From: Planctomycetota bacterium | GTDB lineage: Bacteria > Planctomycetota > Planctomycetia > Planctomycetales > Planctomycetaceae | Length of the DNA stretch: 38,341 nt | NCBI GenBank assembly: GCA_030836185.1 | Contig: JAURQH010000048.1 | Coordinates: 108,433 to 146,773, forward strand | Direction of reading: 5' to 3' | Shown here: in pieces, positions 15,802 through 24,015 of the stretch | How the letters are laid out: each line of letters starts with the position of its first letter | Numbering within the stretch: position 1 is the first letter of the stretch | The notes under the pieces: generated by a model | What the model was told of the DNA's origin: nothing | Databases searched by the model: none | Seen by the model: the letters and a program-made list of their open reading frames with translations, nothing else | Position numbers and translations under genes: made by a program

Positions 15802-18201
15802 GTGCAGTTTTTTTGGATTTCTGCTTTCCAGTTTTTCACTTTGCGCAAACCTCTTCATCTTGCTGAATATCGCCAGATCTGGGATAAATCTTGGCCTGAC
15901 ACGGATGTCCTTTTGGAGTTTCGCGACGTGCTGGAACCACTTTCTCCCCGAATGAAAGAACTGTTGCTGACACACGGCTTGTGTGCGGCTTCAGATCTGC
16001 GTCGCTGTCGGCGGAAGGTGAAGCGTTTAACCTCGGATCTTCCGGCGTTCGATTCGGTCTGGATTGATGCTTTGGTCAGTCAGAAATCACTGACTCCGTT
16101 TCAGGCAACATTGTTAGAATCTGAACACCCCGAACGAATCACGTCGGGAGAGTACATCCTGATTGATCGCCTCGGTGGCCGGAATCGCTCCGAAACATTT
16201 CTGGCACGAAACCGCAAACGAAAACGATTTTGTCTCAAGACACTCTCACTCCGTCCCGAACAAATGGCTCCGGCAGAGAAGCATCTCAAAGAGACTGTCC
16301 GCCAACTGGCAGAATGGCATCATCCGCATGTCGTAACTCCCAGAGAAGACATCAAGCAGCAAGAATCACTCGTGGTTGTCAGCCAATACGTTCCGGGACT
16401 GAGTCTGCGTGAGCTTTTGATTCGACGAGGTCGCTTCCCGGTCCCCGTGGTCATCGCCATTGCCAAGCAGGTTCTCAACGGCATGAAAGCACTCCAGAAA
16501 GAAGGGGTGTTCCACGGCGATTTGCGTTTAGAGAACGTGAAACTCTCTCCACGGGGAAGGGCGATGTTGGTGGAAACGGGGATCCAAAATGCCGTCACAC
16601 CACAACTCTCTTACGTCACCGATTTCTCCACCGAACAGTGTGAAGGAATCGCTCCCGAACGAGTCGCCACCGGAAACACTGTTGACGAACAGTCAGAACT
16701 CTACGCACTGGGCTGTCTGTTATGGCAGTTACTTGCGGGACGGCCAGCGATCAAGGAAGCCGATCCACTCGCCAAGTTAACCGCCCACCAACAGCGAGAC
16801 ATCCCCGATGTCCGGGAATGGGCTCCCGATGTTCCCGAGAGAATCGCACTTGCCGTCCAACAATTGACACAACGTAATCCTGAAAAACGCCCTGAATCAT
16901 TCATTGCCGCGGCCAAGTTATTCGGACGTTCTTCACTCAGTGATCGGAGCAAACTTCGCGAGTATCAGGCGTATTTCTTGTCTCAAGCGCCAGGATGGAC
17001 GATCAAAGAGCTTTCCACACAACGTAAAACGTGGCCTTGGGTTCTGGCAACGACTGCCAGTCTGCTCATGATTGCGATGGTGCTCCAGGATGAAGGTGCA
17101 CGCACAGAGCTATTATCGCTGGCAGATCGAGTCACACAAAAGACCGAAGAAATCTTCGCTGCTCCAGAACCGGTTGCCGAAGAAGAAACTACCGAATCAA
17201 AGTATCTGCAACTGCCGACACCCGATGCCGATGGGGTCATCCTAATCAAAAAATCAGGTGAATATGAGACCAAAGACCTGAACGTCGTAGGGCCATTAAA
17301 AATCATTGCCGACGATGGCATCACGGCCAAGTTGATCGTCAAAGAGTCTTGTGAGATTAGCTGTGAATCACTGACGTTGGAAAATCTCACCCTACAACAA
17401 GACTTTGAAACAAAGCGAGGAGCTTTGTTGGCGATTCAATCGCTCGATGTCGAAATTTCACATTGCCTATTCGACCTGCGAAATCACTCGGACCACGAAG
17501 CCAATCAACAATCCATCGAACTTTCTCAACTGATCGCGGTTGCCTGGAAATCGATTGACCCGGAAGACCGCAGTGGAGGACGTATGGGACTTCACAATTC
17601 TGTATTTCTCGGCGGAGGAACACAACTTTATCTGGGAACGTCGCCTTCCTATTGGAAGGTCGAAAACTGCCTGTCACTGGGTGCAAATGCCTTCGCACGA
17701 TTTAGAAGTTGGCCAGAACCCGAAAGGCCACTCACAGGCGAGTGGAACAACCTCAGTCTTCGCGGGACTGATTCGGCGTTAATTTTTGACCCTGTTAAAA
17801 CTGACTCACCCGTTGCCGGCGAAATACGTCTCACTGCGACTGGTTGTGTTTTCGACTTAACTGATCAGCGTGGTGCCTTGTTTCTCTTTAAGCAGGATCG
17901 CGTCCCGGAAGGACAGTTCTCGTATTTGTCTCTCATGGGCGAAGATTGCGTCGGATCAGAATCACTCATCGTCGCGGGACAGTGGAAATCTGAGAATGAA
18001 GTACTCCCGCTGGAAGCGAAACGATTGCAGATTGAAGGGCTGATTCTGGCTCCGATCCAGTTCAGGGGCAAATTGACATCGAATCCGACCGATTCTGAAG
18101 TACAAGAAGTCTCTGGACCGCGACTTTCCTCCGATTTTCCGGGGATCAATGCGAATTTGCTACCAACGATTACCGAAGGAATTCCGAAAAGCGTTCCTTG
18201 A
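15802..18201 (+). CDS. Membrane Ser/Thr kinase-like protein, probable pseudokinase, beta-helix-like outer domain
   Basis: The 799-residue product has a helical N-terminus, a kinase-like domain at about residues 115-390, one membrane helix at about 409-427 (TWPWVLATTASLLMIAMVL) and an outer part rich in short strands (LIVKESCEISCESLTLENLT), resembling a right-handed beta-helix. The ATP-site lysine is kept (FCLKTL, K146) and the catalytic loop reads HGDLRLENV (His238, Asp240), but the DFG motif is replaced by ETG (Glu258) and the glycine loop is poor (LGGRNRSET). APE is present in GIAPERV. Losing the metal-binding DFG aspartate usually marks a pseudokinase, so it may bind ligands or partners rather than phosphorylate. 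The start is uncertain; the ATG at 15802 gives the longest protein, and ATG 15952 is an alternative. pyrB follows after about 70 bases. Confidence 0.82.
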   Translation: MQFFWISAFQFFTLRKPLHLAEYRQIWDKSWPDTDVLLEFRDVLEPLSPRMKELLLTHGLCAASDLRRCRRKVKRLTSDLPAFDSVWIDALVSQKSLTPFQATLLESEHPERITSGEYILIDRLGGRNRSETFLARNRKRKRFCLKTLSLRPEQMAPAEKHLKETVRQLAEWHHPHVVTPREDIKQQESLVVVSQYVPGLSLRELLIRRGRFPVPVVIAIAKQVLNGMKALQKEGVFHGDLRLENVKLSPRGRAMLVETGIQNAVTPQLSYVTDFSTEQCEGIAPERVATGNTVDEQSELYALGCLLWQLLAGRPAIKEADPLAKLTAHQQRDIPDVREWAPDVPERIALAVQQLTQRNPEKRPESFIAAAKLFGRSSLSDRSKLREYQAYFLSQAPGWTIKELSTQRKTWPWVLATTASLLMIAMVLQDEGARTELLSLADRVTQKTEEIFAAPEPVAEEETTESKYLQLPTPDADGVILIKKSGEYETKDLNVVGPLKIIADDGITAKLIVKESCEISCESLTLENLTLQQDFETKRGALLAIQSLDVEISHCLFDLRNHSDHEANQQSIELSQLIAVAWKSIDPEDRSGGRMGLHNSVFLGGGTQLYLGTSPSYWKVENCLSLGANAFARFRSWPEPERPLTGEWNNLSLRGTDSALIFDPVKTDSPVAGEIRLTATGCVFDLTDQRGALFLFKQDRVPEGQFSYLSLMGEDCVGSESLIVAGQWKSENEVLPLEAKRLQIEGLILAPIQFRGKLTSNPTDSEVQEVSGPRLSSDFPGINANLLPTITEGIPKSVP

Positions 18202-18270
18202 TCGTTGATGCGAGTCGTGGGCATTGTTAAGCTTGGCCAGTTTGTTTTTTTACTGTCCACGGAAGAGACA

Positions 18271-19239
18271 ATGGCCACTGAGAGACCAAATCGCGTCTGG
18301 AACCGGAAACATATCCTCGGATTGGAAGAATTATCCGCGGAAGAAATTACTCAGATCCTCGACCAGGCTGCCGAGTTCAAACAACAAGCAAAAGAGGGAG
18401 TATTGAAGCTCAATTCCCTACGAGGGAAAGTCGTTGCCAACCTCTTTTTCGAGCCTTCGACCCGCACACGAACAAGCTTCGGTCTCGCTGCAAAACGCTT
18501 AAGTGCCGACACCGTCGATTTTTCTCCCTCGGGAAGCAGCCTTTCCAAAGGCGAGACGTTTATCGACACCGCCAAGAACATCGAAGCGATGGGAGTCGAC
18601 CAGGTTGTCGTTCGACACGCGACCCCCGGCGCACCGCACTTGTTGTCCAAACACCTGCAAGCATCGGTGCTCAACGCGGGTGACGGCACTCACGAACATC
18701 CCACCCAAGCCCTCCTCGACATTTTCACCATCCGAGAACAAAAAGGGACATTAGAGGGGCTCACGGTGACTTTAGTGGGCGACATTCTGCATAGTCGCGT
18801 GGCTCGTTCAAATATCTGGGGGCTCAAAAAACTGGGGGCTCGAGTCATCGTTTGCGGACCTTCGACACTTATCCCCCGCGACATCACACAACTCGGCGTC
18901 GAGATTTCCTACGATCTTGACGCCGTCCTACCGGAAACAGACTGCGTCAACTTACTCCGTGTCCAATTTGAACGCCAACGCTCGGCGTTCTTTCCTTCGA
19001 TTCGCGAGTATGCTCACTTATTCGGATTAAACACCGAACGCGCCTCACGCGGTAAAGAGGGAATGGTAGTACTGGCCCCCGGACCGATCAACCGAGGTGT
19101 CGAACTTTCGACCGAGGTGGCCGATGGTCCTCATTCAGTCGTTCTCGATCAAGTCACAAACGGATTGTTAGTTCGCATGTCGTGTCTGTATCTACTCAAT
19201 CAATATCAGGATCGACAAGCCGAAAGGGGAGACTCATGA
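18271..19239 (+). CDS. pyrB: Aspartate carbamoyltransferase catalytic subunit
   Basis: This 322-residue enzyme condenses carbamoyl phosphate with aspartate, the first committed step of pyrimidine synthesis. The carbamoyl-phosphate loop is intact ([18 protein letters not shown]), as are the second-site [12 protein letters not shown] and the late motifs GPINRGVE and [15 protein letters not shown] placed the start at the ATG at 18271, preceded by GGAAGAGA, instead of the in-frame ATG at 18205 whose extra 22 residues have no family match. The stop codon overlaps the next ATG as ATGA, so the dihydroorotase-like protein is translationally coupled. No regulatory subunit (pyrI) is present, as expected for the class of ATCase that pairs with a DHOase-like subunit. 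Confidence 0.95.
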   Translation: MATERPNRVWNRKHILGLEELSAEEITQILDQAAEFKQQAKEGVLKLNSLRGKVVANLFFEPSTRTRTSFGLAAKRLSADTVDFSPSGSSLSKGETFIDTAKNIEAMGVDQVVVRHATPGAPHLLSKHLQASVLNAGDGTHEHPTQALLDIFTIREQKGTLEGLTVTLVGDILHSRVARSNIWGLKKLGARVIVCGPSTLIPRDITQLGVEISYDLDAVLPETDCVNLLRVQFERQRSAFFPSIREYAHLFGLNTERASRGKEGMVVLAPGPINRGVELSTEVADGPHSVVLDQVTNGLLVRMSCLYLLNQYQDRQAERGDS

Positions 19240-20543
19240 CCAGCCTGTTGATTCGTGGTGGACGACTCATCGATCCCTCACAAAACCTGGACAGGACAGG
19301 GGATCTCTTAATCCGCGATGGAATCATTGCCGGTGCGGGAGATGTCGCCGGACATGTCGATGAAGTGATCGAGGCAGAAGAGTTGATCGTATCTCCCGGC
19401 CTGATCGACTTACACACCGCCTTACGGGATCCGGGTGACGAAGAAGACGAGACAACCTATACAGGCACCGCGGCTGCGTTAGCGGGAGGGTTCACCAGTA
19501 TTGCCTGTCTTCCTGACACCACTCCTGCCATTGATAACCGTGCGGCGGCCGAATTCGCAATCTTACAGGCCGCCCGCGCCAGAAACTGTCACGTCTATCC
19601 GTTGGGAGCCGTCACAAAAAGTCTCAAAGGCGAAGAACTCGCCGAGATGGGACAACTCGTTGACGGCGGAGCAGTCGGATTTTCAGACGGTAAGCATCCG
19701 TTACATAACTCCGAAATTATGAGACGTGCTCTCGAATACAGCCGAATGTTTGATCGTCCGATTTTCAATTTCCCCGAAGTCGAAGAATTGAGTCGCTCTG
19801 GAGTGATGCACGAAGGGTATTACTCAACACTGTTAGGATTGCGGGGGATGCCGGCGGCTGCGGAATCGATCATGGTTGGCCGAGACTTGGCATTGGCCGA
19901 AATGACGGACGGGAAACTACACATCACAACAATCACCGTCACAAATAGTGTCAAACAAATTCAGCAGGCCAAAGAAGCCGGAGTCAAAGTCACCTGTTCT
20001 GTCACTCCTCATCATCTCACGCTCGACGATTCGACGCTACAAAGTTTCGATGCCGCGTTCAAAGTCAATCCACCACTGCGTTCACGAGACCACATCGACT
20101 CCCTGATTCGCGGCTTGAAGGATGGCACAATTGATGCGATCAGTTCCGACCACCAACCGTATTCGATCGAGAAAAAACGAAATGAACTGGATCAGGCCCC
20201 ATTTGGCATCGCCGGTCTCGAAACAGTTCTTCCCATCTGCATACAGTCACTGATCGACCCCGGTCATCTTTCATGGTTACAATTGATCGACAAGCTCTCG
20301 ACAAGACCGGCCGCGATTTTGGGACTCTCCAAAGGAACCTTGAAAGAAAACTCAGCCGCCGACATCACGTTGATCGATCCTCATGCGGAGTGGACGATTG
20401 ATCCCGAACAGTTTTTCTCACGAGGACGAAACACTCCCTTTGAAGGATGGGCTGTGAAAGGGCAAGCACACACCGTCATTGTCGGTGGCCAAGTTCGCTA
20501 CTATCGAGGACAAATTCTGTCCCGCATGAATCCTGCTGTCTAA
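19236..20543 (+). CDS. pyrC: Dihydroorotase-like protein, probably inactive (PyrC'-type)
   Basis: The 435-residue product is clearly of the dihydroorotase fold ([15 protein letters not shown], then [47 protein letters not shown]). The metal site, however, is broken. In active class I enzymes the first strand reads DxHxHxRxPG; here the second His is Ala62. The His in the HAEDPEL-type motif is about Phe179 (NFPEVEEL), and the His of the HVST motif is about Thr232 (HITTITV). The late Asp (SSDHQP) remains. This matches the known catalytically dead PyrC' subunits that stabilise aspartate carbamoyltransferase, as described in Pseudomonas. The ATG at 19236 overlaps the pyrB stop by ATGA; the longer frame from 19182 overlaps pyrB and was rejected. 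An active dihydroorotase should exist elsewhere in the genome. Confidence 0.9.
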   Translation: MTSLLIRGGRLIDPSQNLDRTGDLLIRDGIIAGAGDVAGHVDEVIEAEELIVSPGLIDLHTALRDPGDEEDETTYTGTAAALAGGFTSIACLPDTTPAIDNRAAAEFAILQAARARNCHVYPLGAVTKSLKGEELAEMGQLVDGGAVGFSDGKHPLHNSEIMRRALEYSRMFDRPIFNFPEVEELSRSGVMHEGYYSTLLGLRGMPAAAESIMVGRDLALAEMTDGKLHITTITVTNSVKQIQQAKEAGVKVTCSVTPHHLTLDDSTLQSFDAAFKVNPPLRSRDHIDSLIRGLKDGTIDAISSDHQPYSIEKKRNELDQAPFGIAGLETVLPICIQSLIDPGHLSWLQLIDKLSTRPAAILGLSKGTLKENSAADITLIDPHAEWTIDPEQFFSRGRNTPFEGWAVKGQAHTVIVGGQVRYYRGQILSRMNPAV

Positions 20544-20597
20544 TTCCTTGCCGTGTATCCTGATGATGTGGAAAAGTAGAGAGGAGTGACGTGAATT

Positions 20598-21386
20598 ATG
20601 GCCACTCCTTATCTCATCATTGATGGCTACAACCTGATGCATGCCGCCGGCCTTGCTCGCCCCACTTATGGACAAGGTGATCTGGAACGCTGCCGTCATC
20701 GGTTACTCAGACTGCTGGTCAATTTTTTGACCGATGAAGAATGTGACCGGGCTAAAGTTGTGTTTGATGCCTGGGAAGCACCGGAAGGACTTCCCAACCG
20801 CATGAAATTTGAGGGATTGCAAGTTCGCTTTGCCGATCCTGGCCACGATGCCGATTCTCTCATCGAAGAACTTATTCTGGTTCATTCTGCACCACGCCAG
20901 ATCATTGTGGTTTCAGGTGACCGTCGCCTCCAAAAAGCCGCCCATCGTCGGCGGGCAAAATTTATTGGCAGCATCGCGTTTCTGGACGAGATCGTTCAAC
21001 GTCCCCCTCGCCGTGATCGAGACAACGACATTGCAGAGTCTCATCCCAAGTTCGAGGGTGGTTTGACATCAGGCGAACTCGAACACTGGATGGAACTATT
21101 CGGGGATGTCGAAAAATTTGCAGAGAGAGAACAGGACAAAATCGCTAAACGGGAATTTCAAGAGCAACAATCAGCATCGGAAGCTGAAACTCAAGCGGAA
21201 GCGGTCCCCAAAAGCAACGACAAAGATGAAGAGCAGGTTGACGAAGATGAATGGGCCGACCTTTATCAAGAACTCGGCTTACTCGGTGATGAATTGGCCA
21301 GCGAAATGATGAAGGATGAAACTCTGGATCGCTTACAATCCGAAATTGACCGAATGATTGAAGAAGAAGGAGGAGGCTTACCCTGA
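20598..21386 (+). CDS. NYN-domain (YacP-like) RNase family protein
   Basis: A 262-residue protein with an N-terminal NYN/PIN-like nuclease domain. It opens with LIIDGYNLMHA (Asp9), followed by a conserved DPGHDADSLIEE near residue 85 and VVSGDRRLQKAAHRR with Asp108, which together give the acidic metal pocket typical of the family. Relatives such as YacP/Rae1 cut mRNA on the ribosome in Bacillus. After about residue 170 comes a long, highly charged and partly helical tail (EQQSASEAETQAEAV, then DKDEEQVDEDEWADLYQEL) not found in minimal family members. The ATG at 20598 has GAGAGGAG about 13 bases upstream. It follows the dihydroorotase-like gene by 54 bases and may be cotranscribed. Function is inferred from the domain. 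Confidence 0.85.
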   Translation: MATPYLIIDGYNLMHAAGLARPTYGQGDLERCRHRLLRLLVNFLTDEECDRAKVVFDAWEAPEGLPNRMKFEGLQVRFADPGHDADSLIEELILVHSAPRQIIVVSGDRRLQKAAHRRRAKFIGSIAFLDEIVQRPPRRDRDNDIAESHPKFEGGLTSGELEHWMELFGDVEKFAEREQDKIAKREFQEQQSASEAETQAEAVPKSNDKDEEQVDEDEWADLYQELGLLGDELASEMMKDETLDRLQSEIDRMIEEEGGGLP

Positions 21387-21507
21387 ACACGCACAATTGT
21401 GGATTTTCTCCTCGAAAACCGGGAGAGATCTTCACAGAAATTGCGTCCGAAGGAGGAAAGAGAATGGGAGCCGAAATAAGAAAGCAATTCTCCGTTCGGA
21501 CAAATCA

Positions 21508-21536
21508 TTGACACGCCGTACAATCTGACGCACAAT
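21508..21536 (+). promoter_or_regulatory. Candidate sigma-70 promoter of the 21575 lipoprotein gene
   Basis: A perfect TTGACA at 21508-21513 is followed, after 17 bases, by CACAAT at 21531-21536, a four-of-six match to the -10 box. The start codon of the downstream lipoprotein gene is 39 bases further on. Confidence 0.5.
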
Positions 21537-21574
21537 CTGTCTAACCCCAGCCCTGAACTAAAGATGCACCACGC

Positions 21575-22381
21575 ATGAAATACTCTCAAAAATACCGCCA
21601 ACTACTCATCCCCAGCATTTGTGCTGTTCTGTTCATCACAGCAGGGTGCGGCAGCGAAGCCTACAACAATCGGCTCAATGCAACCAATCGACTTTTTCAG
21701 TACACCAACAAGCTGAAAGAGAATCTGGGTCCAGCCTGGAACCAGTCGGGTGTCGAGGTTCGCATGCCGGCTCAACTGGTTGAAGTCCCACCTCCTCCGA
21801 TGGTGAAAAATGAAGAGGGTGAATGGGTACAGGATGGTCTCGATGAACGAATCCCGGCTGAACTACCATCTCTCGAACTGCCCGGTTTGATTGGTGCCTG
21901 GAAAGGGATTGTGGAAGCGGATGTCTCGGGAGAATTCAAAGACTTGCCCGCCTACGCATTTGTGATGTCGAATGGTTATCTCTGGGCAGAAAACAACGCT
22001 GAAGAAGCGATGGAATATAGTAACATTATCGCTGAAAAAGTTGTCGATGGACTCACTCTTCCTCTGTATGACCCTAGCGACTGGAAACAAAAACAATATC
22101 CCGCCACTCCCGGATTTGTCCCACAACAAGGTGCTTCCGTGTGGGTCACACAAACCGATATCATTGTTGGTGAAAGCAAAGCTGAGATTTCATTACATCT
22201 CTTCGGAGCAGGGGACGTGACCGTTTATGTGCTGTTTATCTATCCCGAAACAATTGCAAGTTCGGAACGTTTTGCCGAACGAATTGACTTGGCATTGGAA
22301 ACTCTCAAAATTTCAGCAGACAAACCCGCAGCAGGAGCAGCTCCCGGCACAGCTCCCACGAAATCTGGTGGTGGATTTTAG
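21575..22381 (+). CDS. Lipoprotein, function unknown
   Basis: The 268-residue product has a signal peptide with a canonical lipobox (FITAGC, Cys25). The mature part is mixed and includes a Pro-rich patch (VEVPPPPMVKNEE), and it ends in an Ala/Pro/Gly-rich tail of about 20 residues. I see no catalytic motif and do not recognise the family; it resembles lineage-specific planctomycete lipoproteins. The candidate promoter just upstream suggests it starts its own transcript, perhaps including the amino-acid permease that begins 21 bases after its stop. It is probably anchored to a membrane, facing outward. Confidence 0.75.
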   Translation: MKYSQKYRQLLIPSICAVLFITAGCGSEAYNNRLNATNRLFQYTNKLKENLGPAWNQSGVEVRMPAQLVEVPPPPMVKNEEGEWVQDGLDERIPAELPSLELPGLIGAWKGIVEADVSGEFKDLPAYAFVMSNGYLWAENNAEEAMEYSNIIAEKVVDGLTLPLYDPSDWKQKQYPATPGFVPQQGASVWVTQTDIIVGESKAEISLHLFGAGDVTVYVLFIYPETIASSERFAERIDLALETLKISADKPAAGAAPGTAPTKSGGGF

Positions 22382-22402
22382 AGACCATTTGAGACGAGAA
22401 AG

Positions 22403-23866
22403 TTGAATGTGTCTCACGAGACAACATCACCAGACGCCCAAGACACTGTGAAGACAGATTCTCAGAGAGGGTTAATCCGAGTCCTTGGCCCCGGCATGGC
22501 CATGGCAATGGTTGTCGGCAATGTCATCGGCAACGGGATCTTCTCAAAACCGGGAGAAGCTGCCGCAGCCGCCGGAAATGTCAGTCTCGTCGCATGGGCC
22601 TGGATTGCTGGCGGGTTAGTGAGTCTCATCGGAGGACTCTGTTTCGCAGAGCTCGCGGTTGCCTATCCGCGGACGGGTGGCATTTATGTCTACCTCAAAG
22701 AAGCCTACGGTCGCAGTATCGCCTTTCTATTTGCGTGGAGTGAATTTGTCTTTGGCTGCCCGGCATCAATTGGTGTGTGCTGCATCATTCTGATGGCTCA
22801 AGTGAAAGCTATTTTCAACACCGACATCATGATGTGGGAAGAAATTGGCCTCTCGCTCATCGCAATTGCGATCATTGCGACACTCAATATTCGTGGCGTC
22901 ATCTGGGGAGGCCGGGTGCAAGGTTTCACCACGCTGCTGAAATGTCTGATGCTGATTCTGTTGGCGGCCTTACCATTTATTCTCACAGGACGAGGAGACA
23001 TCGGATTCGATACCGTCAATTTCGCCAGCACATTGAAGGTCGATAATCCTTCTCTTGCGGTTCGGTTTGCCGGTGCGTTACTTGCCGTCTCCTGGGCCTA
23101 CAACGGCTGGCATGCGGTTTGTCCCATTGCTGAAGAGATACGAAACCCCAGCCGAAATATTTTGATTGCCATGATGGGGGGCTTGGCGATTATTTTTCTG
23201 GTCTACGGTTTACTCAACCTCGCCTATCATGGCTCGATGACTCTGGACGAGATCAGTCAAGCAAACTACATGCTGCCACAGGTGATGATCGAGAAACTGT
23301 TAAATCCGGTGAGTACAAAGTTGGCTCAAGTCGGTTCGCTGGCAATCTCCATTTCCATTTCGTTGAGTATGATTGGCGGAATCAACGTCAACCTGATGAA
23401 TGGCCCACGGGTGGCACTTGCCACCGGACGTGACGAACCGGCCCTTGAACGACTCGGTATGACGAGTGAACGATTTCACACACCCAAATTCAGCATTATC
23501 TTTCAGGCCGTCATGTCGGGAGTCACATTGGCCGTCGTGGCATTGTATCTGGAACTCACTCATCAGCCGGGTTCGCTCAATCTCTTTTTCACGCTGACAA
23601 ATTACGTGGTCTATTCGGCCAGCATTTTCTTCATGCTCACCGTGGGGGCTGTCATCATTCTGAGAAAGAAAGCGGGTGACCGCGAACGTCCCTTCAAAAC
23701 GCCTCTTTACCCCTTCCTGCCAATCGCTTATCTAATTTTCAACGCGTGGTTCTTATATGCCGTCTTCGTGGGGCAGCCGATTCACGCGATGGTCAGCATC
23801 GCATTAAGCCTTATCGGTTGGCCAATCTGGTGGATGCTGCAACCCCGAGACCGACAGAAATCATAA
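22403..23866 (+). CDS. APC-superfamily amino acid permease
   Basis: The 487-residue product is a polytopic membrane protein with about twelve helices. Helix 1 carries the family signature (GNVIGNGIFSKPGEAAAAAG), helix 2 reads SLIGGLCFAELAVAYPRTGG, and helix 6 has SWAYNGWHAVCPIAEEIRNP, as in LAT/APC-type amino-acid exchangers or permeases. The C-terminal helices include NYVVYSASIFFMLTVGAVII. It likely moves amino acids across the cytoplasmic membrane; the substrate cannot be read from the sequence. The start is the TTG at 22403 or the GTG at 22409, with GAGAAAG just before. A gap of about 150 bases follows, so the next operon probably has its own promoter. Confidence 0.9.
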   Translation: MNVSHETTSPDAQDTVKTDSQRGLIRVLGPGMAMAMVVGNVIGNGIFSKPGEAAAAAGNVSLVAWAWIAGGLVSLIGGLCFAELAVAYPRTGGIYVYLKEAYGRSIAFLFAWSEFVFGCPASIGVCCIILMAQVKAIFNTDIMMWEEIGLSLIAIAIIATLNIRGVIWGGRVQGFTTLLKCLMLILLAALPFILTGRGDIGFDTVNFASTLKVDNPSLAVRFAGALLAVSWAYNGWHAVCPIAEEIRNPSRNILIAMMGGLAIIFLVYGLLNLAYHGSMTLDEISQANYMLPQVMIEKLLNPVSTKLAQVGSLAISISISLSMIGGINVNLMNGPRVALATGRDEPALERLGMTSERFHTPKFSIIFQAVMSGVTLAVVALYLELTHQPGSLNLFFTLTNYVVYSASIFFMLTVGAVIILRKKAGDRERPFKTPLYPFLPIAYLIFNAWFLYAVFVGQPIHAMVSIALSLIGWPIWWMLQPRDRQKS

Positions 23867-24015
23867 CTCTTCAACACAAACGATCAAAAATCACGAATCC
23901 ACTGACGCGGTGGCTTTGTGTCGATCCCTTCATTTTTCCGCAATGGGGATGCTCTTAACGACGATTCTTTCTAAAATGGTGATCTCTCAAGGAATGAGAT
24001 CGGACTCGCTTTCTA

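Noticed and set aside
15748-15975. N-terminal extension of the receiver-like protein
   Set aside because: It would overlap the divergent kinase-like gene, and the added residues look like reverse-strand shadow.
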